Notes: a model not told the origin generated them from the sequence alone. Numbered from the stretch's first letter, positions 53,785 through 62,570 are shown. The stretch: 64,000 bases of DNA from JACKFB01 sp041389525 (GCA_041389525.1 JAWKRR010000006.1:1-64000), one strand, 5' to 3'. Numbers and translations: made by a program.

Positions 53785-55578
53785 TCAGCCGCCGCCGATG
53801 ACGTTGCCATCGTCACATCCGTAGATGAACACTAGCTTTTTCACGTCGCCGGCCTTCAACGCCTCGCAGGCGCTTCCGTAGAAGGTCACCTGCGTCTGGG
53901 CGGCGTCGTAGTCCCAGCCCTCGGTCTGGCTGGCGTCGCGCGCGCTCTCGACCCCGTCGAGGTAGGCGTGGAACGCATCGATGCTCGGCGGCGCCTTCTC
54001 CAGCGCGAAGGTGCAGCCCAGCACGCTGCCCGCGATGGCGCTGAGCGCGGTGCCCAACGAGCTGGCGTTGCTGGCTTGGTAGTACGACGTGTTCCCCGGC
54101 AGCGCGGTCCCGCCCGCCTTCGCCATCGCGTTGAGCTCGCCCGCGTCCACGCCGCTGCCGAAGCCGATGACGAAGGTCCGCACCGACGGCGTCTTCTCCA
54201 GCAGCGCCTTCACCGCCGGCACCGGGTTGGCGCACGACGACTGACCGTCGGTGATCAGCACCACCACGTTGGCCCGCGTGGGGTCGGCGATGTCCGCGTG
54301 GGTCGCCAGCGCCTTCAGCGCCTCGGCCGTCGGCGTCCCGTAGCTCGTCGTCCCCGCGCCCGCCAAGAACGTGGTCACCGCGGACGCGTTGCCCAGCGCC
54401 GGGTGCACGAACACCACGCCCGCCCCGCAGTTGCTGCCTTGGTTCCCCTTCTGGTTGGTGCCCGGGTACAGCATCAACCCGAAGCGCGCCTGATCCTCAA
54501 AGGACGCCGTCAGCTGGCTGATCGCGCTCTTTGCGATGGTCCACTTCGTCTGCCCGCCACCCTGGGAATCGTTCATGCTGCCCGACCGATCCAGCACGAT
54601 CAGCACGTTCGGCGGCACGTTCGTCGAGTCGTACGCCTCGCCCGTGCAGCCGCACAGCCCGCCGACGCAGACGTCGTTGCCCTTGCAGTTGGCGTCGGTG
54701 TCGCACGGCCCGCCCACGTCGTTGGGCTTGCAGGTCCCGGCGTCGCAGAACTGCCCTTCGCCGCAGTCCCCGTGCACGCCGCAGTCAGCGATGACCGGCG
54801 TCTCGCACCCGTTGGCCGCGTCCCCGTTGGTGTCGACCCACTGGTAGCCGTTGCAGGGCCCCGAGAACTGCCCCACATCACAGCAGATCATCTGGCAGAC
54901 CGCCGCGCCGCTGCTGGTGTCGCACACCCCGTACGCGTTCGGGACGTCATAGATCTCCTGGCAGTTCGTGCCGCAGCCGCCGCACGCGTTGTCCAGGTAG
55001 AAGAGGCCCGTCTCGTCGTCGCGGAAGTTCTCGTCGGTGCTGCCATCGCAGTCATCGTCCAGGCCGTTGCACGTCTCGCCGGCCGCCGCCTTCCCGCACG
55101 CGTGGCAGTTCGACTGGTCCAGCGCCAGGTCCACGCAGCCGCCGGGGCACAGCGCGAGGCCGGCCTCGCACGCGCAGTGCTCGTCGACGCAGGTCGCGCC
55201 GGCCGGACAGCCCGATTCGCACGGGATGACCAGCACCTCTGCGGCGTCGGGCGCGTCGGGCGCGTCGGTCGAGTCGGGCGCGTCGGCCTCGCCGGAGTCA
55301 CCCGCTGCGCCGTCCGCTAGCTCAGCGCCCTCGTCCGGCGCCCCGGCCGCGTCGTCGGCGACCTCGGCCCCCGACGCATCTGTCGAATCCGAACCCGCCG
55401 AGTCCACCTCCGCCGCAGCGCCGTCATCGGCGACCGCACCATCGCCTCCACCCGACAGATCAGGCCGCGACGCGTCCTCGCCGACGCTGATCACGGACCC
55501 GCTGCCCGCGGAGTCACCACACGCACCGACCACGGCGAGCAGGCACAAGCCTATGCCGCAAAAAAGCGGTCTGACCAT
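53785..55578 (-). CDS. vWA-domain lipoprotein with Cys-rich N-terminal region
   Basis: A 597-aa lipoprotein with lipobox VGAC (~20) and an Asp/Ala/Ser-rich tether (~22-105). Cys-rich modules follow (CPAGATCVDEHCACEAGLALCPGGCVD, CGQCxT-like), to ~310. The vWA domain (~320-500) has NVLIVLDRSGSMND (MIDAS D-x-S-x-S) and VVVLITDGQSSC. The final ~95 residues (DAFHAYLDGVESARDAS, LVFIYGCDDGNVIGGG) may form a separate cap. ATG 55578 is chosen because it directly precedes the hydrophobic signal; a frame start at 55608 adds ten residues. A divalent-cation-dependent ligand- or matrix-binding role is inferred. It is divergent from the PhyH gene over 156 bp. Confidence 0.82.
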   Translation of the reverse strand: MVRPLFCGIGLCLLAVVGACGDSAGSGSVISVGEDASRPDLSGGGDGAVADDGAAAEVDSAGSDSTDASGAEVADDAAGAPDEGAELADGAAGDSGEADAPDSTDAPDAPDAAEVLVIPCESGCPAGATCVDEHCACEAGLALCPGGCVDLALDQSNCHACGKAAAGETCNGLDDDCDGSTDENFRDDETGLFYLDNACGGCGTNCQEIYDVPNAYGVCDTSSGAAVCQMICCDVGQFSGPCNGYQWVDTNGDAANGCETPVIADCGVHGDCGEGQFCDAGTCKPNDVGGPCDTDANCKGNDVCVGGLCGCTGEAYDSTNVPPNVLIVLDRSGSMNDSQGGGQTKWTIAKSAISQLTASFEDQARFGLMLYPGTNQKGNQGSNCGAGVVFVHPALGNASAVTTFLAGAGTTSYGTPTAEALKALATHADIADPTRANVVVLITDGQSSCANPVPAVKALLEKTPSVRTFVIGFGSGVDAGELNAMAKAGGTALPGNTSYYQASNASSLGTALSAIAGSVLGCTFALEKAPPSIDAFHAYLDGVESARDASQTEGWDYDAAQTQVTFYGSACEALKAGDVKKLVFIYGCDDGNVIGGG

Positions 55579-55734
55579 CTCTGCACCCTCGGAGATGTGC
55601 CGGACCATCCGGCTCGGCGACTATATCACGCTGGATCCGCCCGACTGCCAAGGAATCTGGGCGCTTGCGGCGATTCGACCGGCCCCCCCAGGGCTGGCTT
55701 GCCCCGTCTCGCTCGCCGGTGCCATGCTCACCCC

Positions 55735-56505
55735 GTGGTCAGCCCAACCCCGGCCGAGCTCGGCTCCGAAGCGCGAGAACGCTACTCCCGTGAGGGTTGG
55801 CTCGTCCGCCGCGGCCTCGTCGACCTCGCCGACTGCGCCGAGGCCCTCGCCCGCGTCGCCGCCCTGGTCGCCGCCGTCAGCGAGGAGGAGCGCGCCGCAC
55901 CGGGCTGGCCCACCGACATGATGGGCCGCTACCTGCTCTCCAAAGACCGCGCCGTCCCCTTCTGGGAGCCCGCCCTCGGCGACCCCTTCCAGAGCACGCC
56001 GGACCAACGCCTGCGCCACGTCGCCCGCCTCGGCCACGCCCTGCACGCCGCCGACCCATGGTTTGAGCGGCTGATCTCGGGCGGGCGTCTCGCCGAGGTC
56101 GCGGCGAACCTGACCGGCGGCCCGGTCCGCGCCGTGCAGTCGGTGCTCATGCTCAAAAACCCTGGCAGCCCGGTCGGCTTCAGCTACCACCACGACGGCG
56201 CCTACATCAAAAGCCAGCCCGAGAGCCTCGTCGTCGCCTGGCTGTCGCTCGACGGCGCGCCCGAGGAGCGCGGGGGCCTGCGTCTCATCCCCGGCAGTCA
56301 CCTCGAGGCACCACCGCCCGAGATCCCTCCAGTGGAGCAGGGAATATCAGTGGAATTGGAGGCCGGCGACGCCGCGTTCTGGGCCGCGGGGACCCTCCAC
56401 GCGTCGCGCCCAAACCGGACGGAGTCGCCGCGCACGGGCCTCATCGCCTACTTTGTCGCCCGGGACGCGGCCTGCGAGATTCAGCCCTGCCGCCCCGGAA
56501 TCTGA
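55735..56505 (+). CDS. Phytanoyl-CoA dioxygenase (PhyH) family oxygenase
   Basis: A 256-aa non-haem iron(II)/2-oxoglutarate dioxygenase. The facial triad is visible as H-x-D in FSYHHDGAYIKSQPE (~150) and a distal His in WAAGTLHASRPN (~220), with R in ...ESPRTGLIAYF for 2OG binding. GGLRLIPGSHLEAP is the characteristic PhyH segment. These enzymes hydroxylate small molecules or lipids; the substrate here is unknown. The start is GTG 55735, since upstream residues are not conserved; there is no obvious Shine-Dalgarno. It precedes the GNAT gene by 76 bp in the same orientation, possibly co-transcribed. Confidence 0.85.
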   Translation: MVSPTPAELGSEARERYSREGWLVRRGLVDLADCAEALARVAALVAAVSEEERAAPGWPTDMMGRYLLSKDRAVPFWEPALGDPFQSTPDQRLRHVARLGHALHAADPWFERLISGGRLAEVAANLTGGPVRAVQSVLMLKNPGSPVGFSYHHDGAYIKSQPESLVVAWLSLDGAPEERGGLRLIPGSHLEAPPPEIPPVEQGISVELEAGDAAFWAAGTLHASRPNRTESPRTGLIAYFVARDAACEIQPCRPGI

Positions 56506-56581
56506 GCGCGCGCTGCCGGCCGCGACCCGCGCCGACGGCGACCTCCCCGCACCAAACCGCCCGAAACCCACGACAGGCTCG

Positions 56582-57046
56582 ATGACCATGAGCACCCCGC
56601 GCACCCAAATCGCCAAGTTCGCCGACGTCGAGACGCTGCTCGAGATGATGGCGCAGTTCAATGATATCGAGCAGATCCCGTGGACCCGCGAGGCCGCCCG
56701 GCCGCCGCTGGAGAAGCTGCTGGTCTCGCCGCAGATCGGCGTCGTCGGCTTGGTGCTCGAGGGCGACACCCTGCGCGGGTACTTCGTGGTCACCTGGGGC
56801 TACGACCTGGAGTGGTACGGCCGCGACGCGTTCCTGACCGAGCTTTACCTGCTGCCCGAGGCGCGCGGGCGGGGGCTGGGGCGCGAGGTCATCGCGATGA
56901 TCGAGGCGCTGGCGGTCGAGCGAGGCGCCCGCGCGCTGCATCTGGCCGTGCGGCCCGAGAACGAGCCCGCGGTGCGCCTGTACCAGAGCGCCGGGTTGGA
57001 GACGTCGACGCGGGTGCTGATGACCAAGCCGCTGCAGCGCGGGTAG
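56582..57046 (+). CDS. GNAT family N-acetyltransferase
   Basis: A 154-aa acetyl-CoA-dependent transferase. The pyrophosphate-binding motif A reads LYLLPEARGRGLGREVI (Q/R-x-x-G-x-G/A variant, ~90-106), and RALHLAVRPENEPAVRLYQSAGLE forms motif B (~117-140). Length is typical (~150). ATG 56582 is chosen; a second ATG is two codons later. The acceptor is unknown. It stands 65 bp from the convergent IS110 transposase, whose insertion marks the right end of this two-gene group. No terminator was recognised in the short gap, which contains only a 5-bp GATGC-type hairpin. Confidence 0.9.
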   Translation: MTMSTPRTQIAKFADVETLLEMMAQFNDIEQIPWTREAARPPLEKLLVSPQIGVVGLVLEGDTLRGYFVVTWGYDLEWYGRDAFLTELYLLPEARGRGLGREVIAMIEALAVERGARALHLAVRPENEPAVRLYQSAGLETSTRVLMTKPLQRG

Positions 57047-57110
57047 GGAGTGGCGTCGGGCCGGCTCGTGATGCGCTTCGCATGGGAAGCAACCGTATTG
57101 ACGTAGTTTT

Positions 57111-58064
57111 TCAGCCCGTGGCTGTCGGGCTGTTGATGGCATGGTCTCTCAGCAGCGAATTCACGTGTACCAAGAGTTTGCGCATGCACGCGACCAACGC
57201 GACCTTGCCGTCCTTTCCGCGCGAGCGGAGCCCCGTGTACTGCTGCTTGATGACGGGGTTGTGTCGGATGCCGACAATGGCTGCCATGAACAGTGCGGTC
57301 CTGGCACGAGCGCGGCCACCTCGGATAAATCGCTTGCCCTGTTTTTTGCCGCTGTCTGCATTGTACGGTGCGACGCCGACCAGCGCCGCGGCTTCGGACC
57401 TGCTCAGCGAGCCGAGTTCCGGCACCTCGGTCAGCATCGTGAGAGCCACGATGCGACCGACGCCTTTGACGCTCTGAATGACCTCGGCACGGCGAGCCAG
57501 GTCGGGCGCCGTCGGCAGCAGTTCCTCCACTTGCTTCTCGACTCGTGCCTTTTCCTCGGCGAGCGCGCGGAGCAGTCGTTCGGTCGACTTCGCGATGAGC
57601 GGGTTGCGGGCGGCGCTGGCCCGTTTGCGCTCGGCGCCGATGACCTCGACCAGCACGGCGCGGCGATGCAGGAGTTCCCGCGCAAGCTGAACCTCCGAGG
57701 GTGGCGGCGACCAAGGGTGGACGTGCCCGACCGAGGTTTCGGCCATCTGGGCCAGCGTCGCGGCGTCGATGGCATCGGTCTTCGCGCGACGTCCAAGGCT
57801 GCGCGCGTAGTTCCGAACCCGGTCGGCGGGCACGAGCTTGACCGGCAGCTCGGCCGCGAACATCTCCTCGAGCACCACGCGCTCGTAGCCCCCCGTCGGT
57901 TCCACGACGACGACCTCGACATCGAACTGACCGAGAAGTTCGGAGAGCCTCTTCAGGCCCTCCGGCGTCCGCGGCACCTTGCCCGACATGCCCGCGGGCC
58001 GAATGAAGTACTCGACGTCGGCTTTGGCGACATCGATCCCGACGAAGGCCTTGTCCGTATTCAC
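57111..58064 (-). CDS. IS110-family transposase (DEDD_Tnp_IS110 / Transposase_20)
   Basis: A 317-aa recombinase. The N-terminal RuvC-like DEDD domain shows FVGIDVAKADVEYF (first Asp), VVVEPTGGYERVV (Glu) and RAKTDAIDAATLA (Asp pair). The C-terminal IS110-specific domain has SVKGVGRIVALTMLTEVPELG, AALVGVAPYN and DSGKKQGKRFIRGGRARARTALFMAA, with the Ser that is catalytic in this family. Length is near the family norm (~320-340). GTG 58064 is preferred because AAAGGAG lies six bases upstream; the ATG at 58070 directly abuts that site. IS110 transposases work with an element-encoded bridge RNA (see 58071-58310). It appears intact, without frameshifts. Confidence 0.93.
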   Translation of the reverse strand: MNTDKAFVGIDVAKADVEYFIRPAGMSGKVPRTPEGLKRLSELLGQFDVEVVVVEPTGGYERVVLEEMFAAELPVKLVPADRVRNYARSLGRRAKTDAIDAATLAQMAETSVGHVHPWSPPPSEVQLARELLHRRAVLVEVIGAERKRASAARNPLIAKSTERLLRALAEEKARVEKQVEELLPTAPDLARRAEVIQSVKGVGRIVALTMLTEVPELGSLSRSEAAALVGVAPYNADSGKKQGKRFIRGGRARARTALFMAAIVGIRHNPVIKQQYTGLRSRGKDGKVALVACMRKLLVHVNSLLRDHAINSPTATG

Positions 58065-58070
58065 GCGCAT

Positions 58071-58310
58071 CTCCTTTGGGATAAGATGAGACCGCGTCGG
58101 AGGTCGCGCCCCGATTCCTACTCGTGTATGCGAGCTCTGGACCACCAGGCTCCGGCAACCGTTCGAACGTATGGCGCGACCGTAGAGGGGTGTGGGCTCC
58201 AGCTTCTCATCGGTCTTACTAAGCGACCCCGTGAGTTCCGAGCTCCACACCCCTCCCGGCGCAAGCCAATGGTAGCGAATGGTCAAGATACGAGTGCGTC
58301 GTAAGGCGGG
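58071..58310 (-). ncRNA. Candidate IS110 bridge RNA region
   Basis: In IS110 elements a non-coding end segment upstream of the transposase encodes a structured bridge RNA that pairs with donor and target DNA. Here the ~240 bp before the transposase start contain a stable stem: 11 bp perfect (58185-58195 with 58245-58255), extended by four more pairs past a single-base bulge, closing a loop of about 40 nt. A second palindrome lies at 58160-58169. Loop sequences have not been matched to the element ends because these are unknown. No open frame with coding features covers it. Confidence 0.4.
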
Positions 58311-58397
58311 CTGAGGGCCGTCTCCGGTTCCGCGCTGGTCAGGAGCGGACAGGCCAGCAGGGCGCGGACAAGCGATCCCGGCTGACCCGTGGGTAGC

Positions 58398-58437
58398 GGG
58401 CCCCCTGCGCAGCCCGGGGAGGCGGCGCAGGGGGCCC
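58398..58437 (-). terminator. Terminator-like perfect hairpin
   Basis: Perfect 13-bp arms, gggccccctgcgc (58398-58410) and its complement (58425-58437), with a 14-nt loop. It lies 6 bp after the stop of the Cys-rich lipoprotein gene, which is read on the minus strand. No T-tract follows, so intrinsic termination is not assured, but position and stability suggest a transcript end. Confidence 0.5.
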
Positions 58438-58443
58438 CGGAGC

Positions 58444-59307
58444 TTACCTAGCCAAGGTGAACGTTCCGCCCTCGACCGTGCAATCCCACGCGGCGGGCGC
58501 ACGCCAAGTGGACTTCAGCGTGCCCGAGGCGTTGTTCGCGTCGGTGACCGAGGTGACCGAGATGGTGGTGTTGTTGTCCTTTCGCTGGAGGAACTCGGCC
58601 GTCTCGCCGCGGGCGTCCTTCATGGCGAAGGGTCCGGTGAGGTTCAGCATCGTGTTGTTGCCCGCGCCGGTCATCTCGAGGGCGGTGCCTTGGCCCGACT
58701 CCGCCTTGAGGTCACCGTTGGCGCCGCTGAGCTTGATGATGAAGATCTCGTCCGTGTAGGTCTTGGACTGGTTGTTGCTGAAGGACTTGCACTTGGCGGT
58801 GTAGGTGGCCTTCATCGTCCAGGTGCCGGCCCAGGTCACGTCCACCGGCGGCTTCACCGTCGAGGCGACGCACTTGCCTGAGAAGCTGTTGCCGTTCGTC
58901 GCGTCCGCCCCACCGGGAGGGGTGACCACCACGCCGCCGCCGCCGCCGCAGGCCGAGGTGCAGGCGGACACGCACGCGGCCGGGTCCGCAGCGTCGGAGC
59001 AGTCGAAATCGCAGTCGTTCACGCATGCCTGCACACAGGCGGCATCGCACGCTGATGCACAGTCTGCAGGAGCACCGGGCGTGGCACAGGCCTGAGCGCA
59101 CTCGCCCTTGCAGTCGAAGCCGTCGGCCTTCGCGGCACCGCCGCTACACACCTGACCGCTGCCGCAATCGCTGTTCGAGTTGCAGTTGTTCGCGCTGGCG
59201 CTGGAGGTGTCTGACTTCGTGTCGGCGGATCCGCTGCCGCCGTCGTCACATCCGACGGCGGCGAGGGAGAGGGCGATCACGCTGAAGGCGATGGTCAATG
59301 CTCGCAT
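58444..59307 (-). CDS. Cys-rich lipoprotein, unknown function
   Basis: A 287-aa lipoprotein with lipobox AVGC (~20) and a Ser/Thr/Asp linker. A Cys-rich region (~38-125) includes CGSGQVC, CKGECAQACATPG, CASACDAACVQACVNDCDFDC, a dense CxxxC ladder that may be helical and disulfide-stapled. A Gly/Val/Pro hinge (GGGGGVVVTPPGG) leads to a Cys-poor beta-rich domain (VDVTWAGTWTMKATY, LKSTWRAPAAWDCTVEGG, ~140-287). No family is recognised; the beta domain ends in FTLAR. ATG 59307 follows AGGAG. It lies between the IS110 element and the Y1-transposase-like gene, a mobile-element neighbourhood. Confidence 0.72.
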   Translation of the reverse strand: MRALTIAFSVIALSLAAVGCDDGGSGSADTKSDTSSASANNCNSNSDCGSGQVCSGGAAKADGFDCKGECAQACATPGAPADCASACDAACVQACVNDCDFDCSDAADPAACVSACTSACGGGGGVVVTPPGGADATNGNSFSGKCVASTVKPPVDVTWAGTWTMKATYTAKCKSFSNNQSKTYTDEIFIIKLSGANGDLKAESGQGTALEMTGAGNNTMLNLTGPFAMKDARGETAEFLQRKDNNTTISVTSVTDANNASGTLKSTWRAPAAWDCTVEGGTFTLAR

Positions 59308-59801
59308 GGGGGCTCCTAGGTGGGGTTCAGCAAGGGCTGCGGTTTACGGACAAGGGGGTTGACGCTCCGCGAGTGCGGAGCGCATTCGCGACTGCGGGGG
59401 GGCGGGGTGACGCCGCCCGCTGGAATGCGTGCCAAGAGGCGACAGGATAGGACGTGAAGCCAAAAAGGTCAACGTAATTAAGCAGTTAGGCCCATGGCGC
59501 CGTCTACGCAAATAGCGAACCGCACCGCGAGGTTTGGGCCTGAGGGGCGGGCCGATCGGCTCGGCGCCATCAGGCGATTGCGGCTAGTGCGAATCTCGTC
59601 GCGCCGACCTCTGCGACGAGGCAGGAATTGCGTAGAAATGGTCAGACTCATTTGCACGTAAATATGCCATTTCCTCCGTCATATCCTCAGACACCAACAC
59701 ACTCAAAAAGCGCTGATGGCGCTGTACGGAACGATTTGGTCGCTGACGTCGCGCGGCATTTCGCCTTGCACACTTATGGGCCGGGATGTCATTCTCTCGG
59801 C
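59308..59801. other. Intergenic region with inverted repeats, AT-richer than surroundings
   Basis: This 494-bp stretch has no convincing gene. It holds a short hairpin gctccgc-gagt-gcggagc near 59362-59380 and a 9-bp inverted repeat atggcgccg/cggcgccat (59494-59502 and 59562-59570). Its right half is relatively A/T-rich. Upstream promoter elements for the divergent lipoprotein (59307) and the Y1 gene (59802) must lie here but are not clear. REP-like structures would be plausible next to a Y1-transposase relative. Confidence 0.5.
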
Positions 59802-60731
59802 ATGCCGAGAAAGCAACGGATGGACGCGCGCGGCGCCTGGCACCACGTCGGGAATCGGTGCGCGCGGCACAGGAGCGTGTTCCAGCGGGAGGAGCACCGC
59901 GCGCTCTTCCTCGAAGTGCTCGGGGAGGTCGCCGCCAAGCACGGCTGGGAGGTCCACGCGTGGGCGCTCGTGCCGGACCGGTTCCACCTCATCGTGCGGA
60001 GCGTGCGCGGGAACTTGTCGCAGTGCATGCAGCTCCTGGGCAGCCTCTACACGCGTCGGCTGAACGCGTTCGAAGACTGGGACGGGCCAGCGTTCCGCGC
60101 CCGGTTCGCCAGCCAAGCCGTGACAGATGAATCGAGGCTCCGCTACTTAGTGGCGTTCTTGCACCTGAGTGCCGTGCGCGCCGGGGTGACCAGACGAATC
60201 GACGAGGGACTAGACACGAGTCATCGAGCTCACATGGGGCTGGCGATCGCTCCGACTTGGCTCTCGACCCGGATGGTGCGGCAGCAGATTGGATCACCGG
60301 AACAGCTCGGGGCGTGGGTTCGAGACCTGCAATCGGGGTCTGCGCGCTGGCCCAGTGAGCTCGACCTGGAGTCCGGCTGGTTTGAGGACCTGGATGGGGT
60401 GGGGCGCAGATTTAACCGCAACCCGGCGCCGGACAGGAGGACGCCCGCGCTGCTGGAGAGACTTGCTGTCCTCGACCGGGTCTGCGCGGTGACCGGCGCC
60501 TCCAAGCCGCAACTCGCTGTCACCGTGCGCGGCCCTGGCGCCAACCCACCACGAAGGTTCGCCGCGTGGATGCTGGCGCGGCACACAACGCTGAGCCGAA
60601 AGGAGATCGCCGCTCACCTTCAGATGCGACCACGCCAGCTCGAGGGCATCTTGCACCGCCTACGCCGCCACGGCGCCGGCGACCTGCTGGAGGGTTGGCT
60701 CCGCGCGTGGGAGGAACACGACCTGTCGTGA
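59802..60731 (+). CDS. Y1_Tnp (REP-associated/IS200-like) transposase relative with altered HUH motif and C-terminal HTH
   Basis: A 309-aa protein. WHHVGNRCARHRSVFQREEHRALFLEVLGEVAAKHGWEVHAWALVPDRFHLIVR matches the single-domain Y1 transposase/RAYT family from its first strand to the HUH strand. In active members this strand reads P-N-H-V-H-L; here it is P-D-R-F-H-L, so one of the two metal-binding His is Arg. The C-terminal ~45 residues (TTLSRKEIAAHLQMRPRQLEGILHRLRRH) resemble a DnaA-type helix-turn-helix seen fused to some RAYTs. Start chosen at ATG 59802, just before MPRKQRMDARGAWHHV. The gene may be domesticated. It overlaps the start region of the next gene by 1 bp if that begins at 60731. 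Confidence 0.8.
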   Translation: MPRKQRMDARGAWHHVGNRCARHRSVFQREEHRALFLEVLGEVAAKHGWEVHAWALVPDRFHLIVRSVRGNLSQCMQLLGSLYTRRLNAFEDWDGPAFRARFASQAVTDESRLRYLVAFLHLSAVRAGVTRRIDEGLDTSHRAHMGLAIAPTWLSTRMVRQQIGSPEQLGAWVRDLQSGSARWPSELDLESGWFEDLDGVGRRFNRNPAPDRRTPALLERLAVLDRVCAVTGASKPQLAVTVRGPGANPPRRFAAWMLARHTTLSRKEIAAHLQMRPRQLEGILHRLRRHGAGDLLEGWLRAWEEHDLS

Positions 60732-60793
60732 TGCGTGCGGATTTTGCTTGGACCGCGTGTGAGACGGCGCGGTTCGTGGCAACATGCCCGGCT

Positions 60794-61636
60794 ATGGAAA
60801 CAACACCTGCTCGGCCGTCCCTCTCCGTGGGCGCTCTGCTTCGTGACTTGGGCGACGCGCTCGCCGCGCATCGACGCGAGGTGCTCACGGTGGTCGGCAT
60901 CTGCTACGCGCCGGTCGTCGCGGTCAACGTGCTGCTGACGGCGACGGGCTCGTTGCCCACGGCGGAGACGGCGGCCAAGATGACCGTGGGCTCGGGGGAG
61001 TGGTGGGCGACCGTCAGCGTGGCGCTCATCGGCGTGGCCGGGCTGAGCTTCGGGGTGGGGGCGGCGCTGCATGTGGTGCTGAGGGCCCTGAACCCGCAGG
61101 CCGCCGTGGGCGCCAGCCTCAGGCGCTGGGGCGGGGTGCTGAGCCTCAATCTCGCAGGATTTCTCAGCATTTTTGGGCTCGCGATCCCCGCGGGTATTCT
61201 GTTCGCCGTCGCGGGCGCGGCACTTGGAAGGACGACGCCGGAGACCATGATGCCGGTCATGTACGGGGTCGGCGTCGTCATGCTGGTGCCGGTGGTGCGG
61301 ACCCTGCTCTCGCTGACCACCGCGTTCGCGCTGATGACGGCGGAGGGGCTGCGGCTGCGGCCGGCGTTGGTGCGGGCGGGCGTGCTGCTGAAGGGCAATC
61401 GTCTGGTGGGGGCGCTCTTCTTCGGGGGCATCGTGCTCGTCGCGACGGGCTTTCCGACGACCGCGGTCTACGGCGCCGGCGTGCGTACGGACGGGGTGGT
61501 GGCGATCGTCGTGTTGTCGCTGATTTACGTGGTCGCCATCAGCGTAGAGGCCGTCGCGCTGGCGGTGATGTACCGGGCGCTGGTGGGGCGCGAGCTGGGT
61601 GCGAGCGACGGCAAGCTGGCCGAGGTCTTCGAGTAG
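60794..61636 (+). CDS. Multi-pass membrane protein, unknown
   Basis: A 280-aa integral membrane protein with about six hydrophobic helices (VVGICYAPVVAVNVLLTATG, WWATVSVALIGVAGLSFGVGAAL, LSLNLAGFLSIFGLAIPAGILFA, PVMYGVGVVMLVPVVRTLL, GALFFGGIVLVATGFPTTA, VVAIVVLSLIYVVAISVEAVAL). It resembles uncharacterised integral membrane proteins with glycerophosphoryl-diester or DUF975-type folds, but no family is assigned. Start chosen at ATG 60794 (ETTPARPSLSVG); an ATG at 60731, overlapping the previous stop by one base, is the alternative and would indicate coupling to the Y1 gene. It is convergent with alkB. Confidence 0.65.
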   Translation: METTPARPSLSVGALLRDLGDALAAHRREVLTVVGICYAPVVAVNVLLTATGSLPTAETAAKMTVGSGEWWATVSVALIGVAGLSFGVGAALHVVLRALNPQAAVGASLRRWGGVLSLNLAGFLSIFGLAIPAGILFAVAGAALGRTTPETMMPVMYGVGVVMLVPVVRTLLSLTTAFALMTAEGLRLRPALVRAGVLLKGNRLVGALFFGGIVLVATGFPTTAVYGAGVRTDGVVAIVVLSLIYVVAISVEAVALAVMYRALVGRELGASDGKLAEVFE

Positions 61637-61662
61637 GGGGCCCGGGCGCGCGCGCGGCGAGG

Positions 61663-62331
61663 TCAGGCGGCCTTGCGGAAGGTCAGGTTGTAGCGGAAGG
61701 GGCCTGTCAGCGCGTGGTGACCGTCGCGGAGCGGGGCGACCCCGTGAAACCACAGCCGCGACGGCCCGCCCCAGACGACGACGTCGCCGTGGGTTAGCGG
61801 CACGCGCTGGGCCGGGTCCGAGCGGTTCGCCCCGCCGAAGCGGAAAGTCGCCGGCAACCCGAGGGACACCGACACAATCGGCGCCGAGAAGTCCCGCTCG
61901 TTGCGGTCCTGGTGAAGCGACATCCGGGCCGTGGGCGCGTAGCGATTGACGAGGCAAGCGTCAGGCTCAAAGCCCGCGTACCCCGCGCCCTGAGCCGCCG
62001 CCTGGGCCAGCGCGCGAAAGGAACGCGGCATCTCCGGCCAAGGCGAGCCGGACTCCGGGTCCATGGGCGAGTAGCGGTACCCCGTCGCGTCGGTCACCCA
62101 CCCCAGCGGCCCGCAGTTCGTCATCGCCACCGACATCGTAAACCCGCCCGGCGTCACCATGTGCCGAAACGGCGCCCGATGTGCCACAGCCATCAAGTCC
62201 CCAAGCAACTCCTCGTCATTCGAGAGTGCCAGCCCGCGCAGCCACACCGCGCCGGCCCCAAGCTCTGCCCGAGCCCCAACCTGGTCTGCGTCCGCGTTGC
62301 CGAACCCAAGCTCCAGCTGCCCCCGCCCCAT
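61663..62331 (-). CDS. alkB: AlkB-like DNA oxidative demethylase
   Basis: A 222-aa 2-oxoglutarate/Fe(II) dioxygenase, close to E. coli AlkB (216 aa), which removes 1-methyladenine and 3-methylcytosine lesions from DNA. The iron triad is H-x-D in MSLHQDRNERD (~133-135) and a distal His in WFHGVAPL (~187). R-N-L-T-F-R near the end (FRYNLTFRKA) supplies the 2OG-binding Arg. SVAMTNCGPLGWVTDATGYRYSP is the substrate-lid signature. ATG 62331 follows GAGG at good spacing. It is divergent from the GNAT-like gene at 62571 across 239 bp without recognisable Ada boxes. Cytosolic DNA repair role, well supported. Confidence 0.93.
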   Translation of the reverse strand: MGRGQLELGFGNADADQVGARAELGAGAVWLRGLALSNDEELLGDLMAVAHRAPFRHMVTPGGFTMSVAMTNCGPLGWVTDATGYRYSPMDPESGSPWPEMPRSFRALAQAAAQGAGYAGFEPDACLVNRYAPTARMSLHQDRNERDFSAPIVSVSLGLPATFRFGGANRSDPAQRVPLTHGDVVVWGGPSRLWFHGVAPLRDGHHALTGPFRYNLTFRKAA

Positions 62332-62570
62332 CGCCGCCTCCTCGACTCCGCCGACGCCCGAGCCGCATCCTACGGCGGACACGGGGCCTCGCAAGCGCTG
62401 GGGCTTGCTCTGTGCTGCAGGTCGCCGGCGGTGGGTGTGGCGCGATCTCGCCGCTGGGGCCGGCAAGTCAGCGCGCGTCGCCAAGTCGATGACGAATACG
62501 AGATCGGGGTTGATGCCGCGGGCGAAATCGCCGCACTCTCTCGCCACCGCCCTCCACACGCGAGAACGCC

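Larger units (their letters stand above)
57047..58310 (-). mobile_element. IS110-family insertion element (boundaries approximate)
   Basis: The element consists of an IS110 transposase and an untranslated upstream segment of ~240 bp. IS110 elements lack classical terminal inverted repeats and target duplications, so the exact ends cannot be read from this single copy. The left limit lies between the GNAT stop (57046) and the transposase stop (57111). The right limit is probably in 58300-58390. A comparison with a genome lacking the insertion would fix them. Confidence 0.6.
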
